Shown: positions 1 to 8,380 of the stretch, piece by piece
How the letters are laid out: each line of letters opens with the position of its first letter
How positions within the stretch are numbered: position 1 is the stretch's first letter
Source: Treponema sp.
GTDB lineage: Bacteria; Spirochaetota; Spirochaetia; Treponematales; Treponemataceae
Direction of reading: 5' to 3'
Length of the DNA stretch: 64,000 nt
NCBI GenBank assembly: GCA_017940005.1
Contig: JAGAZO010000006.1
Coordinates: forward strand, 19,088-83,087
Program-made: the position numbers and the translations under genes
The notes under the pieces: model-generated
The model's database searches: none
The model's input: only the letters and a program-made list of their open reading frames with translations
Told to the model about the DNA's origin: nothing

Positions 1-204
1 TGCCATGTCTGCGTTTTTTGCGAAAGATTATTTGCGTCGTCTCCAGCAAGCTCCGTTGAAACAGCTTCTGAAGAAATGTCAACAGCAATCGCGCGCTTTT
101 TTTCATTGCAAGAAAAAAAAGAAAAACTGCATATTGTCAAAATAATAAAAATTATTAATTTATTAATACTCATAACTCACCGTTACAAAAAATCTCTTTT
201 TTAA
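1..204 (+). CDS. possible 3' end of an unidentified gene (partial)
   Basis: Frame 1 is open from the window edge to a TAA at 202-204. The stretch SVETASEEMSTAIARF looks protein-like and recalls the helical tail of methyl-accepting chemotaxis proteins, but the residues around it do not, and frame 2 is also open for about 150 nt. I cannot assign a function. The rest of the leader up to position 225 shows nothing else. Confidence 0.3.
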   Translation, partial: CHVCVFCERLFASSPASSVETASEEMSTAIARFFSLQEKKEKLHIVKIIKIINLLILITHRYKKSLF

Positions 205-225
205 GTATAACGATTTTTCTGTTTC

Positions 226-254
226 TTGAAAAGAATGCCACTATTTTATATGAT
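226..254 (+). promoter_or_regulatory. promoter of the Na/Pi cotransporter gene
   Basis: TTGAAA at 226-231, a 17-nt spacer and TATGAT at 249-254. The -10 box ends 6 nt before the GTG start at 261 and there is no Shine-Dalgarno sequence, so the transcript is predicted to begin at or next to the start codon (leaderless). Confidence 0.55.
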
Positions 255-260
255 ACTAAC

Positions 261-1916
261 GTGCGTATTATAAACACAATTGTGCAGCTCATCGGCAGTC
301 TTGGATTTCTCTTATACGGCATGTCGCTGATGAGCAACGGCATTCAAAAAAGTGCGGGCGAAAAGCTCCAGAGCGCGCTCGGTTTTATGACTGGCAACAG
401 ATTTATCGCAATGCTCACCGGTGTTGTGATAACTATGCTCGTGCAGTCATCGGGCGCAACTACGGTGATGGTTGTTTCATTTGTAAACGCAGGACTCATC
501 ACGCTTGCGCAATCAGCAGGCGTAATATTCGGCGCAAACATAGGCACCACAATCACAGCGTGGATTGTCGCACTGTTCGGCTTTAATTTTAACATTGAAG
601 CATTCGCCGTGCCAATCTTCGGACTGGGCTTTTTGCTCACGATTGCAAAAAAACTGCGGCAGCAAAACCTCGGCGAAGCGATTATGGGATTTGCGCTTTT
701 GTTTGTCGGACTTTCAATGCTCTCCGAAACAGTCACTTTTCAAGACTCAAATGCGCTTTCATTTTTAACAAAATTTCAGCACGCAGGCATCTCCTCAACC
801 ATCATTGCTGTGGCAAGCAGCATTGCGCTCACTGCGCTGCTCCACTCGTCAAGCGCGCTCACTGCGATTGTCATTACAATGGCGTACAGCGGTTTGCTCT
901 CGTGGAAGTTTTCATGCGCAATGGTAATCGGCAGCAATATCGGCTCTACGATTGACGCGATACTCGCTGCGATAGGCACAAAAGCAAACGCGCGGCGTGC
1001 GTGTTTTATTCACGTCATGTTCAACGTTGTCGGCACAATCCTTGCACTCATCTTTTTCAATCCGCTGCTCGCGCTCGTCGATTTTTTTGTTCCTGGTCCA
1101 GTTGAGAGCAACATCACGTACCACATTGCTATGATGCACACAACATTCAAAGTGCTCACTGCGCTTATATTTATTCCATTTGTCAATCAAGTTGTCGCGC
1201 TCGCAGAAAAAATCATCACGCCGAATGACAATGAGCTGCGGCGCGAATATCATCTTGAACCGATTTCAGAAACTAAAGGAAACGCAGCGATAGGAATTAT
1301 CCGCGCAGAAAAAGAGATTGCAGACATGTGCGACATCATATCAGAGATGTTCGATCATATTCAAATTGGATTTACACATAGAGACCAGTCATTTATCGAT
1401 ATGCATTTCGCACAGCTTGAGCAGGCAGAAGATTACGTAAACCAAATGCAGGAACAACTCGCGCACTACATTGTACAATGCGAACACCTTCCCGCAAGTG
1501 AACACCAGTTGAGCAATCTATCGATTATGCTGCAAATCGTCGATGAAATTGAACTGATGTCTGACGATTGTCTTGACATTGGTTCGCTTCTGCAAAAAAG
1601 TATTGCAAAAAAAATGTCATTCCCGCAAGAAGATTTAGATGACTTGATTCCTTATGTGGAACTCGCGCGACAATTTTTGCAATTTATTCACATCAATATT
1701 AATAAGCGTTTAAGCGAAGAAAAGCTGAGCTTTGCAAACGAGCTCGGCACGCAAATCGATGAAATTAGAAAAACGCTGAAAAAACGCGCTCGCAAACGAC
1801 TCGAAAATGGTGCTGATGTAAAATCAGAATTGCTCTACATCGATTTAGTGCGTAACATTGGAAAAATTGGCGACAGAGCATTTGCAATTTCAGAATTACT
1901 TCCACAAACAAAATAA
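261..1916 (+). CDS. Na+/phosphate cotransporter family protein with PhoU-like tail
   Basis: Inner-membrane protein of the Na/Pi cotransporter (NptA/YjbB-like) family, 551 aa, predicted to move phosphate with sodium. The N-terminal 310 residues are strongly hydrophobic and carry the family's inverted pair of signature repeats, QSSGATT near residues 62-68 and HSSSALT near 195-201. Residues about 340-545 are soluble, helical and PhoU-like, the usual regulatory tail. The start is GTG at 261: no Shine-Dalgarno sequence is visible, but a good promoter ends 6 nt upstream, fitting a leaderless message. A DUF4097 gene follows 13 nt downstream and is probably cotranscribed. Direction and specificity (uptake or efflux) cannot be told from sequence. 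Confidence 0.9.
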   Translation: MRIINTIVQLIGSLGFLLYGMSLMSNGIQKSAGEKLQSALGFMTGNRFIAMLTGVVITMLVQSSGATTVMVVSFVNAGLITLAQSAGVIFGANIGTTITAWIVALFGFNFNIEAFAVPIFGLGFLLTIAKKLRQQNLGEAIMGFALLFVGLSMLSETVTFQDSNALSFLTKFQHAGISSTIIAVASSIALTALLHSSSALTAIVITMAYSGLLSWKFSCAMVIGSNIGSTIDAILAAIGTKANARRACFIHVMFNVVGTILALIFFNPLLALVDFFVPGPVESNITYHIAMMHTTFKVLTALIFIPFVNQVVALAEKIITPNDNELRREYHLEPISETKGNAAIGIIRAEKEIADMCDIISEMFDHIQIGFTHRDQSFIDMHFAQLEQAEDYVNQMQEQLAHYIVQCEHLPASEHQLSNLSIMLQIVDEIELMSDDCLDIGSLLQKSIAKKMSFPQEDLDDLIPYVELARQFLQFIHININKRLSEEKLSFANELGTQIDEIRKTLKKRARKRLENGADVKSELLYIDLVRNIGKIGDRAFAISELLPQTK

Positions 1917-1929
1917 CAGGAGATGCCGC

Positions 1930-2832
1930 ATGACGCACAACACAAAAAATTCGCTCATCATAATCGGACTACTTGTGCTTGCAGTTGCCGCAGAAATATT
2001 TTTAATAACGCGTCCTAATTCTACCACGCCATCAGCAAAAACTTCACAAACAGGCGGAGAACCAACGAGCGAAACATTTTTCTTTCAGTCAGAGCGAATC
2101 GCGCAGCTTCAAGTGGCAGTCACTTCGTGCGACTTAAAAATTTCTGTGTGGGACGAAGGGCGTGTCGAAATTATCATCACCTCAAACCGTACGCAACGCA
2201 ATAGACCGTATGCAGTTTTACAAGATAATGCTGTCATCATTCTAGAAGACGAGCAAGAAGCTTCTCCAAAAGACAAAACTTCACTCGACATCAAAGTGCC
2301 AAAAAATCTTGCAGAAGAATTTAATAATTTTAACGTGTCGCTTAAAACTACGAGCGGCGCAATAAGCGCACAGCGATTCTCCTGTAGCGTATTCTCGGCA
2401 ACGACGACGAGCGGCAGAATAATGATAGACGGCGCTTCGTTTGCAACGGCAGAGTTTGCAACAGAATCAGGGGCCGTCATATGCAGCGATGCAACAGCGG
2501 GCAAAGTGAGTGCAACTGCAAAAGATGGAGCTGTGCGCTACACGGGAAACTGCAACCGCATCTTTGCAAAGACACAAAGCGGCGCCATACAATACTCAGC
2601 AACAGAAATGATGCAAGAAGCGTTCTTTGAAAGCGAGAGCGGCTCAATCAACATAACGCTGCCCGAAAATGACGGCTACGCGCTTTCTTACGCTGCCCAA
2701 AACGGCAGACTCAAAGACGCTTTCACAAATACGAGTGCAAAAGGGAACGGAAACGTTGTTTATAAAAATGGTGAGGCATTAATAGACGCAAAAACAAGCG
2801 ATGGAAACATCAACATATCGAAAGTAAAATAG
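1930..2832 (+). CDS. DUF4097-family membrane-anchored beta-repeat protein
   Basis: 300 aa. Start chosen at ATG 1930 because AGGAG lies just upstream; a longer in-frame ORF from 1858 would overlap the transporter gene. Residues about 8-25 form a single membrane segment, probably an uncleaved anchor. The rest is rich in Ser, Thr and short beta-strand repeats such as VKISVW-like and TTSGRI/TESGAV units, typical of DUF4097 beta-helix proteins found in envelopes. It sits 13 nt behind the Na/Pi transporter gene and probably shares its transcript. Its last 23 nt overlap the tail of the opposite-strand DUF3592-like gene. The molecular role is unknown. Confidence 0.8.
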   Translation: MTHNTKNSLIIIGLLVLAVAAEIFLITRPNSTTPSAKTSQTGGEPTSETFFFQSERIAQLQVAVTSCDLKISVWDEGRVEIIITSNRTQRNRPYAVLQDNAVIILEDEQEASPKDKTSLDIKVPKNLAEEFNNFNVSLKTTSGAISAQRFSCSVFSATTTSGRIMIDGASFATAEFATESGAVICSDATAGKVSATAKDGAVRYTGNCNRIFAKTQSGAIQYSATEMMQEAFFESESGSINITLPENDGYALSYAAQNGRLKDAFTNTSAKGNGNVVYKNGEALIDAKTSDGNINISKVK

Positions 2833-3286
2833 ACAAGCGCGAAAACGTTATAGAAGGCAACAATTCTTGTTTATATAAAATGATAAAAACTATTGCCATT
2901 ACAATGAGCGAACCAATAATGAGTACATTTCCCAAAATAAGCAGAACATTTTTATCATATCCTTTAACAATAAATGATGATGGTCTTTTAGAATTATATA
3001 TCACTTCTACAGCTTGCCCGTTTGTCATTTTTTTATCAACAAGACCTTTTGGCTTTGCTGAACGCGCGCGAGAACGAACAGTCTTCATACCTACTGCAAA
3101 TTCAATAATAGGAACGCTGTACAGGTAATCATCGTGATTTATGTATGTTTGTATTTCAACGATTTTTCCATAAGCAGAAGTGTCAAATAATTTCCAGCGC
3201 ACATGAGCGATTATACTGCAAATAATACCGAGCATACAAAACGCAGCGCTCACAGAAAAAAATATATCTATGGCAAATACATTCAT
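2810..3286 (-). CDS. DUF3592-like membrane protein
   Basis: 158 aa with two membrane segments, residues about 8-28 and 112-137, flanking a soluble beta-rich domain that contains the pattern YGKIVEI near the start and GQAVEVIYNSKRP near residue 92. This layout fits the DUF3592 family, small membrane proteins of unknown role. ATG at 3286 is preceded by AAGGAAA. The 3' end overlaps the convergent DUF4097 gene by 23 nt, so the two transcripts must run into each other. A weaker possibility is an unrelated two-TM protein. Confidence 0.7.
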   Translation of the reverse strand: MNVFAIDIFFSVSAAFCMLGIICSIIAHVRWKLFDTSAYGKIVEIQTYINHDDYLYSVPIIEFAVGMKTVRSRARSAKPKGLVDKKMTNGQAVEVIYNSKRPSSFIVKGYDKNVLLILGNVLIIGSLIVMAIVFIILYKQELLPSITFSRLSILLSIC

Positions 3287-3572
3287 GCTTTACTATTTCC
3301 TTAATTTAGAGAAATGCACGCAAACTCCATCACTCGGCGTGCATCATTTCTGTCAATGTAATATCGCTTGATAGCAGATGTCGTTTCCACACTACTCGCT
3401 GCAAAATACAAAAAAATACTTGACGCCTTTGTAGAACATTCACTTATATGATATACAGTATACAGCAAACTGTGTTATTTGTCACTGCAGAAATATTTTC
3501 CAGACACGATGCTTTTTGCCATAGGCATGCCCTGCCTTTTCAAAACATGCCGCGCTTTGCTATACTACACAT

Positions 3573-4349
3573 ATGAAAATAATCTCATGGAACGTAAACG
3601 GCATACGTGCAGCAGAGAAAAAGGGATTTACCGAATGGATTGCAACATGCGGCGCAGACATTGTATGCATTCAAGAAACAAAAGCGCATTCAGAACAGCT
3701 TTCCGACATAGTACGTACACCTGTCAACGCAACAGGTATGCGTTATTCATCATTTTTTGCAAGCGCGCGCCGTCCGGGATATTCAGGGACAGCTATGTAC
3801 GCGCTCAAAAAACCTGATTCATTTGATACGCTCGGCATACGCGCGTTTGATGATGAGGGACGTGTATCGATTGCACGGTATGGCAAACTTGCAATAATTT
3901 CCGCGTATTTTCCAAATAGTCAAGAGGGCGGCGCGCGCCTTTCATACAAGCTTGATTTTTGCCGCGAAATACTTACATTTTGCAACGCACATGTTGCGCA
4001 AGGCGGCAACATAGTGTTGTGTGGCGATTACAACATTGCACACAAACCAATCGATTTGGCAAATCCTAAAGCGAACGAGCAGAATCCTGGCTATTTGCCT
4101 GAAGAGCGCGCATGGATGGACATGTTCCTTGAAGCAGGCTATTGTGACACATTCAGAAACTTTTGCAAGGAGCCGAATCAGTATACATGGTGGAGTTATC
4201 GTTTTCACGCGCGCGAAAAGAACATCGGATGGCGGCTTGATTATGCGTGCGTGAATGCCGCTTTTTTAAGCAATGTGCGCTCGTCGACAATTTTGAGTAG
4301 CATAACAGGCAGTGATCACTGTCCCATTGCGATTGAAATCGATGTATAG
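3573..4349 (+). CDS. exoA: exodeoxyribonuclease III / AP endonuclease
   Basis: 258 aa, the usual length of the ExoIII/APE1 family, which cleaves at abasic sites in base excision repair. The start MKIISWNVNGIRA is the classical N-terminus; catalytic landmarks are the metal ligand Glu in IQETK (about residue 35), the GDYNIAH motif (about 149-155) and the C-terminal GSDHCPI with the catalytic His. No Shine-Dalgarno sequence precedes ATG 3573. Instead TATACT at 3561-3566 ends 6 nt before it, so a leaderless transcript is likely. The gene stands alone, facing the TSCPD gene. The 286 nt before it hold only an ATGCACGC/GCGTGCAT hairpin near 3310-3350. Confidence 0.95.
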   Translation: MKIISWNVNGIRAAEKKGFTEWIATCGADIVCIQETKAHSEQLSDIVRTPVNATGMRYSSFFASARRPGYSGTAMYALKKPDSFDTLGIRAFDDEGRVSIARYGKLAIISAYFPNSQEGGARLSYKLDFCREILTFCNAHVAQGGNIVLCGDYNIAHKPIDLANPKANEQNPGYLPEERAWMDMFLEAGYCDTFRNFCKEPNQYTWWSYRFHAREKNIGWRLDYACVNAAFLSNVRSSTILSSITGSDHCPIAIEIDV

Positions 4350-4427
4350 GAATATACAAATTTATATTATTTGCTCCGTGTGCATTGTAAAAAAAATTCG
4401 CATGCACTGAATGCCGCTGTGCAGAAT

Positions 4428-4676
4428 TTATTCTTCATTTACAACTGCCCTTGCCAACTGGTCTGCACAGGACGTACTTTTGCCGCCACATGTGTTGCCG
4501 CGCAGTTTTTCTGCAATATCTTCCGCTTTCATGCCGTCGCAGAGTTTTGAAATCGCTTTGAGATTGCCGTTGCAGCCGCCGTCAAAACTGATGTTTGTAA
4601 TGCGTCCGTCATCAGTCTTTGTAAAATGAATTGCCCGTGCGCATGTGCCGCGCGTTTTATATGTTACATCGCCCAT
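4428..4676 (-). CDS. TSCPD domain-containing protein (TIGR03905-like)
   Basis: 82 aa, a free-standing TSCPD domain like the C-terminal domain of some class II ribonucleotide reductases. Visible marks are the Cys pattern around GTCARAIHF, DGGCNGNLKAI and the C-terminal TCGGKSTSCADQL, which could bind a metal or nucleotide. ATG 4676 follows GAGGAAA with good spacing. The family's role is not established; by analogy with the reductase domain, nucleic-acid or nucleotide binding is guessed. It is a single gene convergent with exoA. Confidence 0.85.
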   Translation of the reverse strand: MGDVTYKTRGTCARAIHFTKTDDGRITNISFDGGCNGNLKAISKLCDGMKAEDIAEKLRGNTCGGKSTSCADQLARAVVNEE

Positions 4677-4760
4677 ACAATTTCCTCAATAAAAATATGG
4701 CACCAATTTACCGACATGGAATGTACAACCCATGTACGACAATAGATTGCAATTTATTAA

Positions 4761-4803
4761 TATTAAATCTGTTTGATAACTTCGTTATCAAACAGATTTA
4801 ATA
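4761..4803 (-). terminator. 20-bp perfect hairpin covering the stop codon of the HU-fusion gene
   Basis: Arms 4761-4780 and 4784-4803 are perfectly complementary with a 3-nt loop. The TAA stop of the upstream minus-strand gene (4798-4800) lies inside the stem. There is no long T run after it, so it may act in termination, transcript protection or as a cruciform rather than as a classical terminator. Confidence 0.5.
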
Positions 4804-6270
4804 AATTTGCGCATGTGCAATAGCTTCTCGTGCGGCTTTTACATCTTCTGCATCAAGGCGGACTGCATACTTGTCAATAAAGCCTGAGTACAGCGACTCG
4901 CCGCATAAAAGCGCAATGACCGCATGCTCTTTTCTCGTCTCCGCAGCGCGTCCATTCGGGCGTTGCGCTATGAGCGCGCGATACGAATCATACACATCGA
5001 TTACGGAAAGCTCTATGTCGCGCCTGTCAATCGTTTTGTCAGGCTTTGACGGAACTGTCAGTTGCGACGCGCCGCCAGGATTGTCTGGGTCAGAGAAGCG
5101 CAGCATATTTGCACTGAAAATATATGGCCACAAGTTACGCTCGCCATACTGTTGAGAAGCAAGCGTTGCATACAAGTTGTCATCTGTCGCAATGCGAAAT
5201 GCATACGGCGCGGCGCTTTCATCGAGCACAATTTCTTGTGATGCGTGCGGAACTGCTGCTTGTTTTTTCGGCTCTCTGTGCACGAGCACGTAGAAGAGCA
5301 CGCCGAGCATAAAAGCGGTGAGCACAACCGCAACGCCTGCAAAAAACCAGCAGCGGCTTATGTATTTTTGAATGTCTTCATCATAGTCGTCATCATCGTA
5401 GTCGGGGTCGTACACATCATCAAACTCGCTCTGAACGCGCTGCTGTTGAATCACCTGCTGCTGCACAACTTGCTGCTGAATCACTTGGTGCTCAATAACT
5501 GCGTGCTGCACTGTCTGATTTGCAACTGTTTGCTCGCTGCGAGAAATAGGCTGCACGTCTGTCGTAAATGTGTCTTCCACGAGCTGCAGCGACTGAACGC
5601 TCTGCACTTCATCGTCAGGGAGCGATATAGCTACGTCATCGCTAAATACGGCATTCAATTCGTCTACGGTAGATTTGACAACCGAAGCTTCTTCAAGCAT
5701 GGGCGCATGCGCATCAGACATGCTTTTATGCGTCGCTTCATCTACTAATGCGCTTTCATATTCTGCGCGCAATGCTCCATGTACCAGCGCGCTTTCACGC
5801 TCCACAAGCGACGTGCCATCTGGCTGCATGGTTTCATGCCCCGTACGCGCCGCTTCATCTGCCAACATGGTTTCACGCTCCGTACGTTCCTGCACTTCTT
5901 CTGCAACAGGCTCTTCGATAATTTCAGGCCGCAAGTGCTCATACGGTTTGTTTATTCTCTTTGCAAGACCTGCAGCAGGCACAAATTTAATTTTATAATG
6001 TTCGGGCGTTGTGACTTCTTCGCCAGTGCGCGGATTTTTGCGCGTCGATTCTTCAACGAGCATTCTGTCGAATGTGCCAAATCCGAGCAGCTTAAATGAA
6101 CCACTGTCGAGAATCTCGCGCTTAATCACATCGAAAAATGCGTTTGTCACCTGCTTGATTGCAGTTTCATCGACATCTTTACTGCCGATTTTTTTATTGA
6201 CACGTTCGGCAAGCGTTGAAAGCGTGAGCAAGCCGCTCGTATTTTGCTTTGATGATTTTTTATTCGGCAT
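4798..6270 (-). CDS. HU/IHF-domain protein with transmembrane segment and LysM-like C-terminus
   Basis: 490 aa. Residues about 12-110 form a HU/IHF DNA-binding domain with the family core GFGTFDRM and RKNPRTGEE. Then comes an acidic, Gln-rich linker (about 115-300) with repeated QQQV words. One membrane helix follows (about 310-335, WFFAGVAVVLTAFMLGVLFY). A C-terminal region (about 350-410) contains DDNLYATLASQQYG, NLWPYIFSANM and LTVP, which match the spacing of LysM repeats. The expected topology is DNA binding inside and a wall-binding domain outside. The start overlaps the preceding HU gene by 11 nt, so translation is probably coupled. Role inferred: tethering the nucleoid to the envelope. 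The HU part is certain, the LysM assignment less so. Confidence 0.8.
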   Translation of the reverse strand: MPNKKSSKQNTSGLLTLSTLAERVNKKIGSKDVDETAIKQVTNAFFDVIKREILDSGSFKLLGFGTFDRMLVEESTRKNPRTGEEVTTPEHYKIKFVPAAGLAKRINKPYEHLRPEIIEEPVAEEVQERTERETMLADEAARTGHETMQPDGTSLVERESALVHGALRAEYESALVDEATHKSMSDAHAPMLEEASVVKSTVDELNAVFSDDVAISLPDDEVQSVQSLQLVEDTFTTDVQPISRSEQTVANQTVQHAVIEHQVIQQQVVQQQVIQQQRVQSEFDDVYDPDYDDDDYDEDIQKYISRCWFFAGVAVVLTAFMLGVLFYVLVHREPKKQAAVPHASQEIVLDESAAPYAFRIATDDNLYATLASQQYGERNLWPYIFSANMLRFSDPDNPGGASQLTVPSKPDKTIDRRDIELSVIDVYDSYRALIAQRPNGRAAETRKEHAVIALLCGESLYSGFIDKYAVRLDAEDVKAAREAIAHAQIY

Positions 6271-6538
6271 TGAGCGTATCCTTTAAAAGTTTTGCAGGCT
6301 TAAAGCGCATTTTGCGTTTTTTCGGATAGCGCACTTTTTGCTTTGTAAACGGATTGCGCCCGACGCGCTCGCTGTAGACGCGTGTATCGAATGTGCCGAA
6401 TCCCGTCTGCGTATACTTCCCGTCATTTTCAAGCGTTACGTACAGTTCTTCGAGCAACGCAGACAGAATGTCGCCGCACTTTTTTTTGTCAATAGCAACA
6501 GTGTCCGTTATGGCCTTTATTAAATCTGAACGTGTCAT
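6260..6538 (-). CDS. HU-family DNA-binding protein
   Basis: 92 aa, the normal size for HU/IHF nucleoid proteins. It has the core GFGTFDTRVYSER and the DNA-arm motif GRNPFTKQKVRYPKKRKMRF. No Shine-Dalgarno sequence is seen; TATACT at 6545-6550 (minus strand) ends 6 nt before ATG 6538, and an ATGACA -35 lies 18 nt further up inside the end of ilvC. A leaderless message is therefore likely, starting 1 nt after the ilvC stop. The 3' end overlaps the HU-fusion gene by 11 nt. The pair forms a two-HU operon. Confidence 0.92.
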   Translation of the reverse strand: MTRSDLIKAITDTVAIDKKKCGDILSALLEELYVTLENDGKYTQTGFGTFDTRVYSERVGRNPFTKQKVRYPKKRKMRFKPAKLLKDTLNAE

Positions 6539-6550
6539 ACCATCAGTATA

Positions 6551-8032
6551 TCACAAAGCTTTCATGCTTGTCATGTATGCGCGTAAGCGTCTTCCCACAA
6601 CTTCTATAGGGTGATTGCGTATCTCCGCGTTCACCGCAACAAGTTCCGTGTTGCTCACTTCATTGTCGCGCACATTCAAACCGCTGCCGATTACCTCAAG
6701 CGTTACGTCAGGCATAAATTCTTTTTCGAGCAGCGGAACGGCGGCATTTGCAAAAAGCGCGCAGCCGTATTCTGCTGTGTCAGAAATGACGCGATTCATC
6801 TCGTAGAGCTTTTTGCGGTCAATCAGATTTGCAATAAGCGGCACTTCATGCAGCGACTCATAATACGCGCTCTCCGGCATAATGCCTGTCTCTACCATTG
6901 TTTCAAACGCAAGCTCGCAGCCCGCTTTTACCATTGCAACAAGCAGTATGCCTTTGTCAAAATATTCCTGCACGGCAATTTCATCGCCCGCTTCTTCTGT
7001 TGTTTCAAACGGCAATTTTCCCGTAGCTTCACGCCACGCAAGCAAATCGCGGTCTGCGTTGTCCCAGTCCTGCATCATTGTGGAACTGAATGCGCCGCTT
7101 ATAATGTCGTCCATGTGCTTGCGGTACAGCGGCGTTAATAATTTTTTGAGCTGCTTTGAAAGCTCATGCGCCTTTATTTTCGCGGGATTTGAAAGGCGAT
7201 CCATCATGTTTGTGACGCCGCCCCATTTGAGCGCTTCAGAAATGTGATTCCAACCGTGCTGCAAAAACTTTACCGCAAAAGGCGCCGCAATGCCGTTTGC
7301 AATCATTTTATTAAAGCACACGATAGTGCCCGCCTGCAACATGCCGCATAAAATCGTCTGCTCGCCCATCAAGTCTGATTTTACTTCAGCCACAAACGAT
7401 GATTCAAGCACGCCCGCTTTACTTCCTCCCATGCCGACAGCAAGCGCTTTTGCTTCTGCCCAGCCGCGACCGTCAGGATCATTTTCTGGATGCACTGCAA
7501 TGAGGTCGGGAACGCCAAAACCACGCTGATACTCGTGCCACACTTCCGTGCCCGGACCTTTTGGCGCGCACATAATCACCGTATCTTCTTTTGGAATCTG
7601 CATGCCTTCTTCCACAATGTTGAAGCCGTGACTGTACCACAACGTAATTCCCTTGCGCGCGTATTTGAGCACTTCTGTGATGACAGCCGTGTGCTGTTTG
7701 TCAGGCGTCAAGTTTCCGATAACATCTGCCGTAGGAATCATCTGCGCGTAAGAACCGACAGCAAAACCATTTTCGGTTGCGTTTTTCCAGCTCTGCCGCT
7801 TTTCTGACACGGCGCTTTCACGGAGCGCATAGCTTACGTCAAGTCCGCTTGCACGCAAACACAAGCCCTGATTCAAGCCCTGCGCGCCGCATCCGACAAT
7901 CACAATTTTTTTACCTTTGAGCGCGTTTACTCCGTCAGCGAATTCTTCTTTTGACATTGAGCGACAATGACCAAGCTGCTGTCTCGCCTCGCGCCACGGA
8001 ATGGAATTAAAATAATTTTTGCGTTCTGCCAT
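6551..8032 (-). CDS. ilvC: ketol-acid reductoisomerase (class II)
   Basis: 493 aa, the long class II form with duplicated C-terminal knotted domain, as in enteric bacteria, rather than the 330-aa class I form. It converts acetolactate or acetohydroxybutyrate to the dihydroxy acid with NADPH in Val, Leu and Ile synthesis. The nucleotide-binding loop is [10 protein letters not shown] near residue 48; metal-binding acidic motifs follow around [24 protein letters not shown] 8032 is preceded by GAGGTGAT. It has its own promoter (8073-8101). No other ilv genes lie nearby; leuA is 19 kb away. A promoter for the HU gene lies within its last codons. Confidence 0.96.
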   Translation of the reverse strand: MAERKNYFNSIPWREARQQLGHCRSMSKEEFADGVNALKGKKIVIVGCGAQGLNQGLCLRASGLDVSYALRESAVSEKRQSWKNATENGFAVGSYAQMIPTADVIGNLTPDKQHTAVITEVLKYARKGITLWYSHGFNIVEEGMQIPKEDTVIMCAPKGPGTEVWHEYQRGFGVPDLIAVHPENDPDGRGWAEAKALAVGMGGSKAGVLESSFVAEVKSDLMGEQTILCGMLQAGTIVCFNKMIANGIAAPFAVKFLQHGWNHISEALKWGGVTNMMDRLSNPAKIKAHELSKQLKKLLTPLYRKHMDDIISGAFSSTMMQDWDNADRDLLAWREATGKLPFETTEEAGDEIAVQEYFDKGILLVAMVKAGCELAFETMVETGIMPESAYYESLHEVPLIANLIDRKKLYEMNRVISDTAEYGCALFANAAVPLLEKEFMPDVTLEVIGSGLNVRDNEVSNTELVAVNAEIRNHPIEVVGRRLRAYMTSMKAL

Positions 8033-8072
8033 ATTGCATCACCTCTTCCCGCTGATAATATTGCGATGCATA

Positions 8073-8101
8073 ATTATAAACGGAAAATCACGGCGCGTAA
8101 A
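8073..8101 (-). promoter_or_regulatory. ilvC promoter
   Basis: On the minus strand TTTACG (8101-8096), 17-nt spacer and TATAAT (8078-8073). The spacer is almost identical to that of the gpsA promoter at 10873-10901: both read TTTACGCG, GTG, TTTTC and GTTTATAATT with four differences over about 31 nt. Confidence 0.65.
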
Positions 8102-8160
8102 GGGTACATGTAAAAAATATATGGCTTCGGATAAACCACTTTCCGCTTTATTCCATAACT

Positions 8161-8380
8161 TTGCTTCATAATTTGGGCGCATCGGGGCTTGCCACGCAGT
8201 GGCAAGCCCCGCCGTTCATTGCGCACTTCGCTCACGCTCATTCCTCATCTTCGCTTCGGAACTGCACTGCCTGTCAACTTATTGCGTTCATAACAAACGC
8301 GCATTCAAAAATACGACAGGCACGCATAGCAGCGCTCATTGCAAACAAGACAGGCAGGCAGGTGCTCCAATCACTTGCGC
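8161..8380. repeat. intergenic region with palindromes between ffh and ilvC
   Basis: Noncoding by appearance. It contains a perfect 12-bp hairpin (8184-8195 with 8199-8210, 3-nt loop) and an 8-bp pair TGCCTGTC/GACAGGCA enclosing about 45 nt. No T run follows the first stem on either strand. Words such as CACTTCGCTCACGCTC recur in degenerate form. It resembles the other hairpin-rich intergenic elements in this window but shares no long sequence with them. Confidence 0.4.
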
